Assembly: GCF_019884725.1 (NCBI RefSeq)
Contig: NZ_CP082322.1
Span: 1,488,001-1,552,000, forward strand
Length of the DNA: 64,000 nucleotides
Source of the DNA: Leucobacter tenebrionis
GTDB lineage: Bacteria > Actinomycetota > Actinomycetes > Actinomycetales > Microbacteriaceae
Direction of reading: 5' to 3'
Under the pieces are notes generated by a model. It saw only the letters and a program-made list of their open reading frames with translations. It made no database searches and was not told the DNA's origin. The position numbers and the translations under genes are program-made. Below are positions 1-8,404 of this stretch, piece after piece (the stretch's first letter is position 1; every line of letters starts with the position of its first letter).

Positions 1-380
1 TCGTCGGCATCACCGATGCCGCGCTGCTGCCGGACAGCCGCGCCGAGCTCGACCGCTATATCGACGACAACCAGATCTGGATGGCACTCACCCTGCCCGC
101 CGCAGAGCTCTCGCGGGAGCTGCGCGCTCCGGCACTGAGGGGCAACCCGGTCAAGGTGTGGGCGGCGGTCAACATCCAGGACGGCATCCTCTCGCTGCTG
201 CCCGAATGGGCGCGCCTGCTGTTCGGGATCGACGGCCGACCCATGAATCTGCGCGCGGCCGCCCGCGTCACCCGCCGGCTCACCGCCGCGGCGCGCGCCG
301 GGCGCTCCAGCAACGAGCTGATCTCGGAGGTGACGGCGCGCGTGCAGACCCACCCGTATCGCAAAGTGCGCCGACGCTGA
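1..380 (+). CDS. DUF2236 / MpaB-like oxygenase family, C-terminal part
   Basis: This is the last ~126 codons of a gene that begins before the window; the open frame runs from base 3 to the TGA at 378-380 with no start needed. The translated end contains a helix-rich stretch with LLPEWARLLFGIDGRP, which resembles the C-terminal region of DUF2236 (oxygenase MpaB-like, haem-associated) proteins, where a conserved leucine/proline then R..YG-type motif occurs. The catalytic part lies outside the window, so the family call rests on the tail only. It is 29 bp upstream of the next gene on the same strand. Confidence 0.6.
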   Translation, partial: VGITDAALLPDSRAELDRYIDDNQIWMALTLPAAELSRELRAPALRGNPVKVWAAVNIQDGILSLLPEWARLLFGIDGRPMNLRAAARVTRRLTAAARAGRSSNELISEVTARVQTHPYRKVRRR

Positions 381-409
381 TCCCGATCACCCGTTCCCAC
401 ACAGAGACC

Positions 410-2269
410 ATGCAGCTTCAGACTCCGTCCACATTGAGCGTGCGGCGCACCGCAGCAGCCCTCCTCTCCGATGGATGGGCGCTCGTGCGCGCCGGGGGCG
501 CCCGCCTGGCCGGCCTGATCCTCGTCTCCCAGCTCGCCATCATGGGCGTCGCGCTACCTGTGATCGGGTGGCTCTTCCGCGAGGCGCTGCGCGCGGGCGG
601 CATGACAGGCCTCGATCTCGGCGCGCTCGATCCGCAGCGCAGCTTCACGCTGACGATCGCGCTCATCGTGGCGATCGTCATCCTGGCGTTCTGGCTGATC
701 TCGATGCAGTTCACCGCGCTGCTGGTGATGCTGCAGTGGCCCGGCATCGGTCTACGCGGCTTCGCTCGCGAACTCGGGCGCGTCGCACGCAAGCTACTGC
801 GCCCGGGTTCGCTGTCGCTGCTGCTCTACCTTTTCCTGCTGCTGCCGCTCACCGGTTTCGGTTTCACCTCCGCTTTCACGCGCGGCATCGCGATCCCGTC
901 GTTCATCTCGGGCGAGCTCCTCAAGAGCACGTCTGGCGGCGTCGCGCTCACCGTACTGTTGGTCGCGCTCGCGCTGCTCAACGTGCGCCTCGCGCTCACG
1001 GTGCCGATCTTCGTGCTCACCAGCGGAGGCCGGGCCGCACGGTGGAGCTGGCGGCTGACCCGCGGACCGCGCGCGTCACTGCCGCTCGTGCTCTCGATCG
1101 CGGCGGTGCTGCTGCTCGGCGGTGTCGCCGCGATCGCACTGACGATCACGGCGATGGTGCCGGTCGCTCTCTCCGACACCATCGCCCCCACCGCCTCGCC
1201 CGTAGTGGCCGCCTACTCGCTGGGAACCGCGCAGGTGATCGGGATCCTGCTCAGCGGCCTCGTGACCGCGTTCGTCGGCGCGATCCTCATCGCACGGGTG
1301 CGATCCGCGTCGCAGAACGACCCCCTGTTCCCGCCGCTCGCGACGCCGCCCGCCGGGGCACCGCATCACCGTGGCATGCCCGACCGCTCCAGCCGACCCT
1401 CGCGGCGCCCGGCCCTCCTCGTCGGATCGCTCATGATCCTCACCGCGATCGGCTTCGGCACCGCGGCGATCGACACGCTGCAACGCCTCTCCGACGTACC
1501 GGACACCCTCGCACTCGCGCACCGGGGCTTCTCGGACGGCGGCGTCGAGAACACGATCAGCGGGCTTGAAGCGGCGCACGCAGCGGGAGCCGACCTCGTC
1601 GAGATGGATGTCATGCAAACAAGGGACGGAGAGTTCGTCGCCATGCACGATGCGACTCTCGGGCGCCTCGCGGGGCGTTCAGACTCGGTGAAGGATCTCA
1701 CCCTCGCCGAGCTCACCGCGATCACGGTGCACGACATGCGGGGGCACGAGGATCTGATCCCGAGCTTCGCCGACTACGTCACCCGAGCGCAGCAGCTCGG
1801 AATGCCGCTGCTCATCGAGATCAAGCTCGGCGGCGGCGAAACCCCCGACCATGTAGAGCGGCTCGTCGATGAGCTCGAGCGGCTCGACGCCCTCAAGAGC
1901 AACATCTACCACTCCCTCGACGCGCCCAGCGTCGACCGACTGAAGCGGCTGCGCCCCGACCTCACCGTCGGCTACACGATGGCCTTCGCCGCGGTCGCCG
2001 CGCCTAACACCCCGGCCGACTTCATCGTGCCAGAAGAGTGGAGCGCCACCGACGAACTGCAGCGCTCCGCCGAGGAGGCCGGCCTCGGTTTCATGGTGTG
2101 GACGGTGAACGACGAGCCCGGCATGCGCGAGTTGCTGCGGCGCGGGGTCGACGGGATCATCAGCGACCACCCCGACGAAGTGCTGGAGCTTCGCGCCGGA
2201 ATGCAGCAGGAGACCGGCCTCACCGACGTGCTAATCGACGCCCTCGCCCGATTCGTGACGGTGGTGTAG
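410..2269 (+). CDS. Glycerophosphodiester phosphodiesterase with N-terminal membrane domain
   Basis: 619 aa. Residues ~1-345 hold several hydrophobic membrane segments, as in the glycerophosphoryl diester phosphodiesterase membrane domain. Residues ~368-610 form a GDPD TIM barrel with LAHRGFSDGGVENT (catalytic His and metal-binding region, ~residue 371), EMDVMQTRDGE, the second catalytic histidine in MHDATLGRL, LIEIKLGG, and the C-terminal GVDGIISDHPDE. The family hydrolyses glycerophosphodiesters to glycerol-3-phosphate and an alcohol. The barrel follows the membrane part, so it probably sits at the membrane surface; which side is not clear. I chose the ATG at 410 because the open frame upstream overlaps the previous gene. 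Confidence 0.88.
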   Translation: MQLQTPSTLSVRRTAAALLSDGWALVRAGGARLAGLILVSQLAIMGVALPVIGWLFREALRAGGMTGLDLGALDPQRSFTLTIALIVAIVILAFWLISMQFTALLVMLQWPGIGLRGFARELGRVARKLLRPGSLSLLLYLFLLLPLTGFGFTSAFTRGIAIPSFISGELLKSTSGGVALTVLLVALALLNVRLALTVPIFVLTSGGRAARWSWRLTRGPRASLPLVLSIAAVLLLGGVAAIALTITAMVPVALSDTIAPTASPVVAAYSLGTAQVIGILLSGLVTAFVGAILIARVRSASQNDPLFPPLATPPAGAPHHRGMPDRSSRPSRRPALLVGSLMILTAIGFGTAAIDTLQRLSDVPDTLALAHRGFSDGGVENTISGLEAAHAAGADLVEMDVMQTRDGEFVAMHDATLGRLAGRSDSVKDLTLAELTAITVHDMRGHEDLIPSFADYVTRAQQLGMPLLIEIKLGGGETPDHVERLVDELERLDALKSNIYHSLDAPSVDRLKRLRPDLTVGYTMAFAAVAAPNTPADFIVPEEWSATDELQRSAEEAGLGFMVWTVNDEPGMRELLRRGVDGIISDHPDEVLELRAGMQQETGLTDVLIDALARFVTVV

Positions 2270-2380
2270 AGCAGGCCGATCCTGCGCCGTGCCCCCCGCC
2301 GTGCGCGCCGCCCCGCTGCCTCGCTCCTCGAGCTCGCTCCACCGGTTTGCCCCGCTTGCTCCTCACCCCCCGACCTAACC

Positions 2381-2453
2381 GCACCGATCTACCTTCAAGC
2401 ACACAGATCCTCCGAAAATCGGTGCTGCTGGGCAGATCGGTGCTGTTGGGCAG
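2381..2453. repeat. Inverted repeat plus 18-bp direct repeat in spacer
   Basis: GCACCGAT at 2381-2388 pairs with ATCGGTGC at 2418-2425. The right arm begins an 18-bp direct repeat, ATCGGTGCTG(C/T)TGGGCAG, at 2418-2435 and 2436-2453. The arm core GCACCGATC recurs in the longer inverted repeat at 58992-59056. The spacer lies between two convergent genes. No T-run follows. Confidence 0.65.
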
Positions 2454-2481
2454 ATCCGCGGCGTTCCTGGCGCGAGCAGCC

Positions 2482-3474
2482 CTACCCCGCGAGCACCTCA
2501 CCCTCGAGCCGTGCGTAGCTCGCCTCCATGCCGTCGACCATGCCCGTCGCGAGGATCATCTCGCGCGTCTCGGCGTCGGGATAGGTGATGAGCAACGAGA
2601 GCAGAGTGCCGCCCTCCACGGGTGTGAGCGTCATCTCGTTGAGCGTCTCGGGGCTGTTCGCGGCGTCGGGATCCTCGGGGGTCCACATCGCCTCGGTCGT
2701 GACCGAGCGATACGGAGCCGAGACCTCCTTCGCGACCCCGGTGAACCCGAAGCGCTGCCCGTCGGCGGTGTTCTCCCAACCGCTGCGATACCGCTGGCCC
2801 GCCTCGGTCGCGACCTCGCAGACCGGCATGCTCCAGCCGTCGGGGCCGAGCTGCCAGCGGCGCAACAGTTCGGGATCCATGTGCGCCCGCCACACCTGCT
2901 CGACCGTGCCGCGGATCACCCGCGACACCCGCGCCTGGGTGTCGCCGATCAGCTGCAGCTCGGCTCCTCGCCCCGCAGCGAACGAGGCGAGGTCTTCCAG
3001 CACCGCGTCGATCTGCCCCATCGCCTCGCGCATGCCCTCGACCTGCCCCATCGCCAGGATCTGCTCCATCTCCTCGAGCGAGCCGAAGTGGCTCGTGATG
3101 GTGACCCGCGACCCCAGGGCGGTCTCCGCGAAGTCGAGCACCATGCGCCCCTCCGGCAGGTCGGTGTTCGGCGTGCCGTCGTCGTGCGCGAAGCCGTCGC
3201 GCACCTCGAAGGAATCCGGTGCGTCGACGGACACCCACCGCCAGTAGCCGTGGAACCGCTCGCCCTCGGGGCTCGTCATGTAGTACTGGCTCAGGCCCCC
3301 CGGGTGGGCGTCGTGCCGCAGGAAGGTTGCGGGGTACTCCGGCGGGCCCCAGAACCGCTCGAGCTGACGCGGGTCGAGGTAGGCGTCCCAGAGGCGGCGC
3401 TTGGGGGCGGTGAAGTCGGCGATCACGGTGAGCGTGAGGGCGTCGGGATCTGTGGTGACTGCGGTGACGGGCAT
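2482..3474 (-). CDS. Tandem SRPBCC (AHSA1/START-like) domain protein
   Basis: 330 aa with two consecutive SRPBCC/AHSA1-type domains. Domain 1 is at ~12-150 (IADFTAPKRRLWDAYLDPRQL, WGPPEYPATF, GGLSQYYMTSPEGERFHGYW) and domain 2 at ~180-325 (RGTVEQVWRAHMDPELL, GPDGW, GQRYRSGWEN). Each also has a C-terminal TSHFGSLEEMEQILAMG- or TYPDAETREMILATG-type helix, so the halves look like an internal duplication. The ATG at 3474 starts 59 bp downstream of the ArsR-type gene, the usual ArsR-SRPBCC arrangement. The ligand is unknown. Confidence 0.85.
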   Translation of the reverse strand: MPVTAVTTDPDALTLTVIADFTAPKRRLWDAYLDPRQLERFWGPPEYPATFLRHDAHPGGLSQYYMTSPEGERFHGYWRWVSVDAPDSFEVRDGFAHDDGTPNTDLPEGRMVLDFAETALGSRVTITSHFGSLEEMEQILAMGQVEGMREAMGQIDAVLEDLASFAAGRGAELQLIGDTQARVSRVIRGTVEQVWRAHMDPELLRRWQLGPDGWSMPVCEVATEAGQRYRSGWENTADGQRFGFTGVAKEVSAPYRSVTTEAMWTPEDPDAANSPETLNEMTLTPVEGGTLLSLLITYPDAETREMILATGMVDGMEASYARLEGEVLAG

Positions 3475-3533
3475 GGTGCTTGCCTTTCGGGATCGGGTTC
3501 GGGATCGGCGCTGCGTCGCACCGTCCCCGTGGT

Positions 3534-3899
3534 TCAAGATGCGGGTGGGTCTTCTGCGAGGAGTGCGTCGAGTCGCTCGACGCGTCCGCGCCAGATCTGC
3601 TCGAAACGGCTCAGCAGCTGCTGAGCGCGGCGGATGGTGTTCGGGTTGCCACGGATGATGCGCTCCCTTCCTCTGGGAATACGTTCGACGAGGTCGGCCG
3701 CCTCGAGCACCGCGATGTGCTTCTGCACGGCCGGGAACGACATCTCGTATCGTTCGGCGAGCTGCGAGATCGAGGCCTCGCCGTCGAGCGTGCGGCGCAC
3801 GATGTCGCGTCGCGTCGCGTCGGCGAGGGCCTTGAAGATGCGGTCGATCTCGTCGTCGGTGAGGTCGAGATCGAGGCTCGCGGCCCGCCCGGTGATCAT
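3534..3899 (-). CDS. ArsR-family winged-helix regulator (SRPBCC-associated)
   Basis: 121 aa. The winged helix spans ~12-90: DEIDRIFKALADATRRDIVRRTL, then EASISQLAERYEMSFPAVQKHIAVLEAADLVE. No metal-binding cysteine cluster is visible, which fits the ArsR subgroup found beside SRPBCC genes rather than the metal sensors. The ATG at 3899 is preceded by a good AAGGAG ribosome site. A near-perfect palindrome sits 23 bp upstream of the start, so autoregulation and control of the downstream SRPBCC gene are likely (inference). Confidence 0.88.
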   Translation of the reverse strand: MITGRAASLDLDLTDDEIDRIFKALADATRRDIVRRTLDGEASISQLAERYEMSFPAVQKHIAVLEAADLVERIPRGRERIIRGNPNTIRRAQQLLSRFEQIWRGRVERLDALLAEDPPAS

Positions 3900-3921
3900 T
3901 TCTTCTCCTTCCCATAATGTG

Positions 3922-3935
3922 CAACCATTTGGTTG
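3922..3935. promoter_or_regulatory. Palindromic operator candidate for the ArsR regulator
   Basis: CAACCA-TT-TGGTTG is a perfect 6-bp inverted repeat with a 2-bp centre, in the only AT-rich stretch upstream of the regulator. On the minus strand it lies 23 bp before the start, where an ArsR dimer could block transcription. Confidence 0.6.
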
Positions 3936-4065
3936 TATGTTATGCCGCGCGGAAGCCCCCGTCAACCCTTTTGATGCACTCCTGCGTGAGTCCGCGCGGG
4001 CCCTCACGAGCGAGTCAGCGCGCGGCACCACACGAGCGCTTCACCGCCGACCTTCTCTCGCCCCC

Positions 4066-4145
4066 GGGGTCACTTTCGTGCGTGTCGCTGCGGGCGACAC
4101 GCACGAAAGTGACCCCTATTCCGCGACACGCACGAAAGTGACCCC
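4066..4145. repeat. Three-armed palindromic element (23-bp perfect arms)
   Basis: Positions 4066-4088 and 4094-4116 are perfect 23-bp inverted arms with a 5-nt loop. An exact third copy of the right arm follows as a direct repeat at 4123-4145, after 6 bp. The arm core is CACTTTCGTGCGTGTCGC. A related core occurs at 46857-46879. The stem would be extremely stable as RNA or cruciform, but no T-run follows. Confidence 0.9.
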
Positions 4146-4335
4146 GCACCAGGGCGAGGCGGGACCGGACGAGACCGGACGGGGCGAGGGCGGGCAGACG
4201 CGGGACCGGGCGAGGCAGGGCTGGGCGGACCGGACGCGATAGGACCGGACAAGACCGGACAGGGAGGGGTCGTGCAGGTCGGGGCCGGGCACGCGGAAGC
4301 CCGCGTGGGTGCAGCCGCGGAGGGACGCGCGCCGG
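4146..4335. other. GC-rich degenerate repeat spacer
   Basis: Together with the operator and the three-armed palindrome this completes a 435-bp gene-free stretch (3900-4335). It is made of irregular purine-rich copies of (G)ACCGGAC/GGGCGAGG. No coding signal, promoter or T-run terminator is visible. Confidence 0.5.
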
Positions 4336-4983
4336 TCAGGAAGCGCGTTTGCGGCGCGCGTTGCGCACGAGACGCGCGATCACGAACCACAGCAGCAGCG
4401 CCAGGATGATCACGATGATCGCGTCGGAGAGCAGCCCGCTCCACTGCTCGAGCACGGGCTTGATCGCGGGCCCGAACGCGTAACCGAGGCCGATCCAGAT
4501 CCCGTTCCAGACGCCGGATCCGACAAGCGTGTACAGGCTGAACCTCGCGATCGGCATGCGCTCGATCCCTGCCGGAATCGAGATGAAGGATCGCACGAGC
4601 GGCACGCATCGGCCGAGCAGCACGGCGGTGCCGCCCCAGCGCGCGAAGAACGCCTCTGCCCGATCGAAGTCGTCGTGGTCCATGAGCGGGATCCTGCCCA
4701 CCACCCGGCGAGTGCGGTCGCGCCCGAACGCAGCGCCGATCGCGTACCACACCCAGGCGCCGACGAGCGCGCCGAGCGTCGCCATGACCCAGGCCAGCCA
4801 GAAGTTCAGGCGCCCCTCGTAGGCGAGGAACCCCGCCCCCGGCAGCAGGGCCTCGGACGGGATCGGCGGGATGAACGTCTCCAAGAACACGGCAAGACCG
4901 ACGCCGAGCTCCCCGATGGTCTCCATCAGGTTCAGGATCCAGCCGACAAGGCCCTCGTACTCGGCTCCGGGGTGCGTCTCCAT
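4336..4983 (-). CDS. DedA-family integral membrane protein
   Basis: 215 aa, typical DedA (SNARE-associated/VTT) length. The order is an N-terminal amphipathic stretch, ETFIPPIPSEALLPGAGFLA, a membrane segment with GALVGAWVWYAIGAAFGR, then FFARWGGTAVLLGRCVPLVRSFISIPAG, the conserved arginine-rich motif, and two C-terminal membrane segments. DedA proteins act in undecaprenyl-phosphate or phospholipid flipping and envelope homeostasis; which applies here is not shown. The ATG at 4983 follows TAGTCT by 7 nt on the minus strand, which suggests a leaderless start. Confidence 0.87.
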   Translation of the reverse strand: METHPGAEYEGLVGWILNLMETIGELGVGLAVFLETFIPPIPSEALLPGAGFLAYEGRLNFWLAWVMATLGALVGAWVWYAIGAAFGRDRTRRVVGRIPLMDHDDFDRAEAFFARWGGTAVLLGRCVPLVRSFISIPAGIERMPIARFSLYTLVGSGVWNGIWIGLGYAFGPAIKPVLEQWSGLLSDAIIVIILALLLWFVIARLVRNARRKRAS

Positions 4984-5046
4984 CCGCAGCAGACTAGCAG
5001 CCGGAGCCTTGCGGGCGCGCGGGTGCCCGGCGCTTCGCACGATTCG

Positions 5047-5114
5047 GGGAGGAGATCATGTTTCAAGCGGGTGCCGCCCCAGGAACACACCCGCTTGAAA
5101 CACGATCTCCTCCC
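5047..5114. repeat. Long inverted repeat (27-bp arms)
   Basis: Arms 5047-5073 and 5088-5114 pair over 27 bp with a single mismatch, with a 14-nt loop. The core is GGAGGAGATCRTGTTTCAAG. A looser relative with GGAGATCGTGT and CTTGAAACCACCCGC is at 21979-22050. It sits between dedA and folD, both on the minus strand. Confidence 0.9.
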
Positions 5115-5166
5115 TGGGCCGCTGCCTCAGAGGCCCGAGAGCCGAGAGCCGAGTGACCGCCGAACG

Positions 5167-6051
5167 CTACGCGTTCTGCGCCCGCTCGGCCATCTCGACC
5201 ACGTTCTTCAGCAGCAGCGCGCGCGTCATCGGGCCGACCCCGCCGGGGTTCGGCGAGATCCAGCCCGCCACCTCGGCGACCCCGGGGTCCACATCCCCCA
5301 CCACGCGGCTCTTGCCGGTCTCGGGGTCGACCTTGCGCGACACCCCCACATCGAGCACGATCGCGCCGGGCTTCACGTTCTCGGCGCGCACGATGCCCTC
5401 GACGCCCGCCGCGGCCACGATCACATCGGCGCGACCCAGCTCGGCGGCCAGATCCTGCGTGCCCGTGTGCGTCAGCGTCACGGTCGCGTTGTACTCGCGC
5501 CGCGTGAGCAGCGGGCCGATCGGGCGCCCGACGGTCACACCGCGCCCCACGACCACCACGTGCTTGCCCGCCCACGAGAGGCCGTTGCGCTCCACCAGCT
5601 CGATCACACCGCGCGGCGTGCACGGCAGCGGCGAGGCGATGGGCGAGTTGGCGTTGAGCACCAGGCGCCCGAGGTTGGTGGGGTGCAGGCCGTCAGCGTC
5701 CTTGTCGGGATCGATGCGCTCGAGGATGCGATCCGTGTCGATGTGCTTCGGCAGCGGCAGCTGCACGATGTAGCCGGTGCACTCGGGGTCGGCGTTGAGC
5801 TCGTCGAGCACGGCCTCGAGCTCCTCCTGCGACACCGACGCCGGCAGTTCGCGCTTGATCGAGGCGATGCCCACCTCGGCACAGTCGCGGTGCTTGCCGG
5901 CGACGTACCACTGCGAGCCGGGATCCTCGCCCACGAGCACGGTCGCAAGACCCGGCTGGATCCCGCGCTCGCGCAGCACCGCCACGCGATCGGCGAGCTC
6001 GGCCTTGATCGCCGCGGCCGCGGCCTTGCCATCGAGAATGTTCGCGGTCAT
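5167..6051 (-). CDS. folD: Bifunctional methylenetetrahydrofolate dehydrogenase/cyclohydrolase
   Basis: 294 aa, normal for FolD. It interconverts 5,10-methylene-, methenyl- and 10-formyl-THF with NADP+. The catalytic Tyr and Lys are in [17 protein letters not shown] (Y48, K52); [12 protein letters not shown] and [11 protein letters not shown] of the nucleotide-binding domain are present. It starts 7 bp after the glyA stop, so it is the second gene of a glyA-folD operon and shares the upstream ZTP riboswitch. Confidence 0.96.
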   Translation of the reverse strand: MTANILDGKAAAAAIKAELADRVAVLRERGIQPGLATVLVGEDPGSQWYVAGKHRDCAEVGIASIKRELPASVSQEELEAVLDELNADPECTGYIVQLPLPKHIDTDRILERIDPDKDADGLHPTNLGRLVLNANSPIASPLPCTPRGVIELVERNGLSWAGKHVVVVGRGVTVGRPIGPLLTRREYNATVTLTHTGTQDLAAELGRADVIVAAAGVEGIVRAENVKPGAIVLDVGVSRKVDPETGKSRVVGDVDPGVAEVAGWISPNPGGVGPMTRALLLKNVVEMAERAQNA

Positions 6052-6058
6052 GCGCGGC

Positions 6059-7342
6059 TTACCAGGTCTCGAGGCCGGGGTACAGCGGGAAGGCTTCGGC
6101 GAGCGCGGTGACGCGCGCCTGCAGCGCCTCGATGTCGCCCTGCTGCTGCAGCGTGAGCGCGATGATGTCGGCCACCTCGGCGAACTCGGTGTCGCCGAAG
6201 CCGCGGGTCGCGAGCGCGGGGGTGCCGATGCGCAGGCCGCTGGTGACCATCGGGGGACGAGGATCGAACGGCACCGCGTTGCGGTTCACGGTGATGCCGA
6301 CGGCGTGCAGCGCGTCCTCGGCCTGCTGGCCGTCGAGCTGCGAGTTGCGCAGGTCGGCGAGCACGAGGTGCACGTCGGTGCCGCCCGTGAGCACGTCGAC
6401 GCCCGCCGCCTTCGAGGCCTCGCTCGTGAGCGCCTCCGCCAGCAGCTTCGCGCCCGAGAGGGTGCGCACCTGGCGATCCTTGAACTCGTCCGTGGCCGCG
6501 AGCTTGAAGGCGGTCGCCTTCGCCGCGATCACGTGCATGAGGGGGCCGCCCTGCTGGCCCGGGAACACGTTCGAGTTGAGCCGCTTGTAGAGCTCGAGGT
6601 CGTTGGTGAGGATGAAGCCCGAGCGGGGGCCGCCGATGGTCTTGTGCACGGTCGAGCTCACGACGTGCGCGTGCGGCACGGGGCTCGGGTGCAGGCCGGC
6701 CGCGACAAGGCCCGCGAAGTGCGCCATGTCGACCCACAGCGTCGCGCCCACCTCGTCGGCGATCTCGCGGAACTTCGCGAAGTCGAGCGTGCGCGGGTAG
6801 GCCGACCAGCCGGCGATGATCACCTTGGGCTTGTGCTCGAGCGCCTTCGCGCGCACCACGTCCATGTCGACGAGCATGGTGTCGGGATCGACGCCGTACG
6901 AGACGACGTTGTAGAGCTTGCCCGAGAAGTTGAGCTTCATGCCGTGGGTGAGGTGGCCGCCGTGGGCGAGCTCGAGGCCGAGGATCGTGTCGCCGGGCTC
7001 GGCGATCGCGCTGAGCACCGCGGCGTTGGCGCTCGCGCCGGAGTGGGGCTGCACGTTGGCGTACTTCGCGCCGAACAGCGACTTGGCGCGCTCGCGCGCC
7101 AGATCCTCGGCCACATCGACGAACTCGCAGCCGCCGTAGTACCGGCGACCCGGGTAGCCCTCGGCGTACTTGTTGGTGAGCACGGAGCCCTGCGCCTCGA
7201 GCACGGCGCGGGGCACGAAGTTCTCGCTCGCGATCATCTCCAGCGTGCCGCGCTGGCGGTCGAGCTCGTTCTTCAGCACCTCGGCGATCTCGGGATCGAC
7301 CGTCTCGAGCGGCTCGTTGAAGAATGCGGACTGGGTGGACAT
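6059..7342 (-). CDS. glyA: Serine hydroxymethyltransferase
   Basis: 427 aa. It converts serine and THF to glycine and 5,10-methylene-THF with PLP. Visible motifs are [17 protein letters not shown] near residue 60, [10 protein letters not shown], and the PLP-lysine loop [14 protein letters not shown] (Lys ~234). The ATG at 7342 has the ribosome site AGAAGGAGCACACA. Upstream is a ZTP aptamer; downstream folD follows after 7 bp, so the two enzymes feed the same folate pool. Confidence 0.97.
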   Translation of the reverse strand: MSTQSAFFNEPLETVDPEIAEVLKNELDRQRGTLEMIASENFVPRAVLEAQGSVLTNKYAEGYPGRRYYGGCEFVDVAEDLARERAKSLFGAKYANVQPHSGASANAAVLSAIAEPGDTILGLELAHGGHLTHGMKLNFSGKLYNVVSYGVDPDTMLVDMDVVRAKALEHKPKVIIAGWSAYPRTLDFAKFREIADEVGATLWVDMAHFAGLVAAGLHPSPVPHAHVVSSTVHKTIGGPRSGFILTNDLELYKRLNSNVFPGQQGGPLMHVIAAKATAFKLAATDEFKDRQVRTLSGAKLLAEALTSEASKAAGVDVLTGGTDVHLVLADLRNSQLDGQQAEDALHAVGITVNRNAVPFDPRPPMVTSGLRIGTPALATRGFGDTEFAEVADIIALTLQQQGDIEALQARVTALAEAFPLYPGLETW

Positions 7343-7388
7343 TGTGTGCTCCTTCTGTTCCTGCCTCCGCGCACACGGAGATCTCCAG

Positions 7389-7475
7389 AAAAATACGACC
7401 CAGGCGAGCGGCCAATTGATGCGATTCGTCGTTCCCCGATGGTGTCCCATCTGCACGCCAGTCACGACGGCACCC
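7389..7475 (-). promoter_or_regulatory. ZTP (pfl) riboswitch upstream of glyA-folD
   Basis: Read on the minus strand, the leader contains CGTCGTGACTGGCG, the 5' pfl signature, at about 7456-7469. A P2 hairpin GATGG-GACA-CCATC follows (7451-7438), then GGGGA and ACGACG (7432-7427), which closes P1 with CGTCGT (7469-7464). After a linker comes the 3' signature CGCTCGCCTGGG (7410-7399), whose CGCC can form the pseudoknot with GGCG of the 5' part. A T5 run follows at 7393-7389. ACGAC can instead pair with GTCGT just before the T-run, which suggests a terminator alternative to P1 (inference). The class senses ZTP/ZMP, signs of 10-formyl-THF shortage. Confidence 0.88.
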
Positions 7476-7481
7476 AGTTTA
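7476..7481 (-). promoter_or_regulatory. -10 box of the glyA-folD leader
   Basis: TAAACT on the minus strand lies about 7 nt before the first base of the ZTP aptamer P1, so the transcript would begin just at the riboswitch. It overlaps the probable -35 region of purU on the other strand. Confidence 0.55.
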
Positions 7482-7493
7482 GCGCGGATCCAC

Positions 7494-7499
7494 TACCCT
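7494..7499 (+). promoter_or_regulatory. -10 box of purU, leaderless start
   Basis: TACCCT ends 8 nt before the GTG at 7508. No ribosome site is present, so the purU mRNA probably starts at or next to its GTG. Confidence 0.5.
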
Positions 7500-7507
7500 T
7501 GTACTCC

Positions 7508-8404
7508 GTGAGCACCAACACGATCGCCCCCGCAGAGCCCGCAGACAGCACCCAGTGGGTGCTCACCCTCTCGTGCATCGACGGACCCGGCATCGTGCAC
7601 GCCATCAGCGGCGCGATCGTCGCCGCCGGCGGCAACATCGAGGAGAGCCAGCAGTTCGCGAGCGGCGACACGGGTCGCTTCTTCATGCGCCTGCAGGTGA
7701 GCGCGGTGGCTCAGCCCGAGACCTTCGAGCAGCGCTTCACCGCCGCCCTCGCGCCGGTGACCGAGCGGTACCACATGGCGTGGCGCCTCGACGTCGTCGG
7801 CCGCGCGGTGCGCACGCTGATCCTCGCCTCCACCGCGACCCACTGCGTCAACGACCTGCTCTACCGCCGCCGCGGCGGGCAGCTGCCCATCGAGGTGCCG
7901 CTCGTGCTCTCGAACCACGAGACGGTACGCGACATCGCCGAGTTCTACGGCGTGCCCTTCGAGCACCGCGCCATCGCCGGCCCCGACGACAAGGCGGCGT
8001 TCGAGGCCCGCGTGCTCGAGGCGGTCGAGGAGCTCGACATCGAGCTGGTGGTGCTGGCGCGCTACATGCAGATCCTCTCCCCCGAGCTGTGCGACGCGCT
8101 CAAGGGGCGTGCGATCAACATCCATCACTCGTTCCTGCCGGGCTTCAAGGGCGCCAACCCCTACAAGCAGGCGCACCAGCGCGGGGTCAAGCTCATCGGC
8201 GCCACCGCGCACTTCGTCACCTCGGACCTCGACGAGGGGCCGATCATCGAACAGGACACCACCCGCGTCGACCACTCCTACTCGCCGCGGCAGCTCGTCC
8301 AGCTGGGCCAGGACATCGAGTCGCGCGTGTTGCGGCACGCGGTGAACTGGTTCGCCGAGAACCGGATCCTCGCCGACGGCGACCGCACCATCATCTTCCA
8401 GTAG
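7508..8404 (+). CDS. purU: Formyltetrahydrofolate deformylase
   Basis: 298 aa. It hydrolyses 10-formyl-THF to formate and THF. An N-terminal ACT domain (~15-95; LTLSCIDGPGIVHAISGAI) is followed by the formyltransferase fold with VVLARYMQILS, INIHHSFLPGF (catalytic histidine) and SDLDEGPIIEQDTTRVDH. It is divergent from glyA-folD, so this 3.3-kb block controls the one-carbon folate pool in both directions. Its 3' end overlaps the convergent TetR gene by 14 bp. The GTG at 7508 was chosen because it precedes the ACT domain and follows a -10 box at leaderless distance. Confidence 0.95.
   Translation: MSTNTIAPAEPADSTQWVLTLSCIDGPGIVHAISGAIVAAGGNIEESQQFASGDTGRFFMRLQVSAVAQPETFEQRFTAALAPVTERYHMAWRLDVVGRAVRTLILASTATHCVNDLLYRRRGGQLPIEVPLVLSNHETVRDIAEFYGVPFEHRAIAGPDDKAAFEARVLEAVEELDIELVVLARYMQILSPELCDALKGRAINIHHSFLPGFKGANPYKQAHQRGVKLIGATAHFVTSDLDEGPIIEQDTTRVDHSYSPRQLVQLGQDIESRVLRHAVNWFAENRILADGDRTIIFQ

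Noticed and set aside
4309..6111. 600-codon plus-strand frame across dedA and folD
   Set aside because: It crosses two real genes and the palindrome between them, and shows no protein signature.
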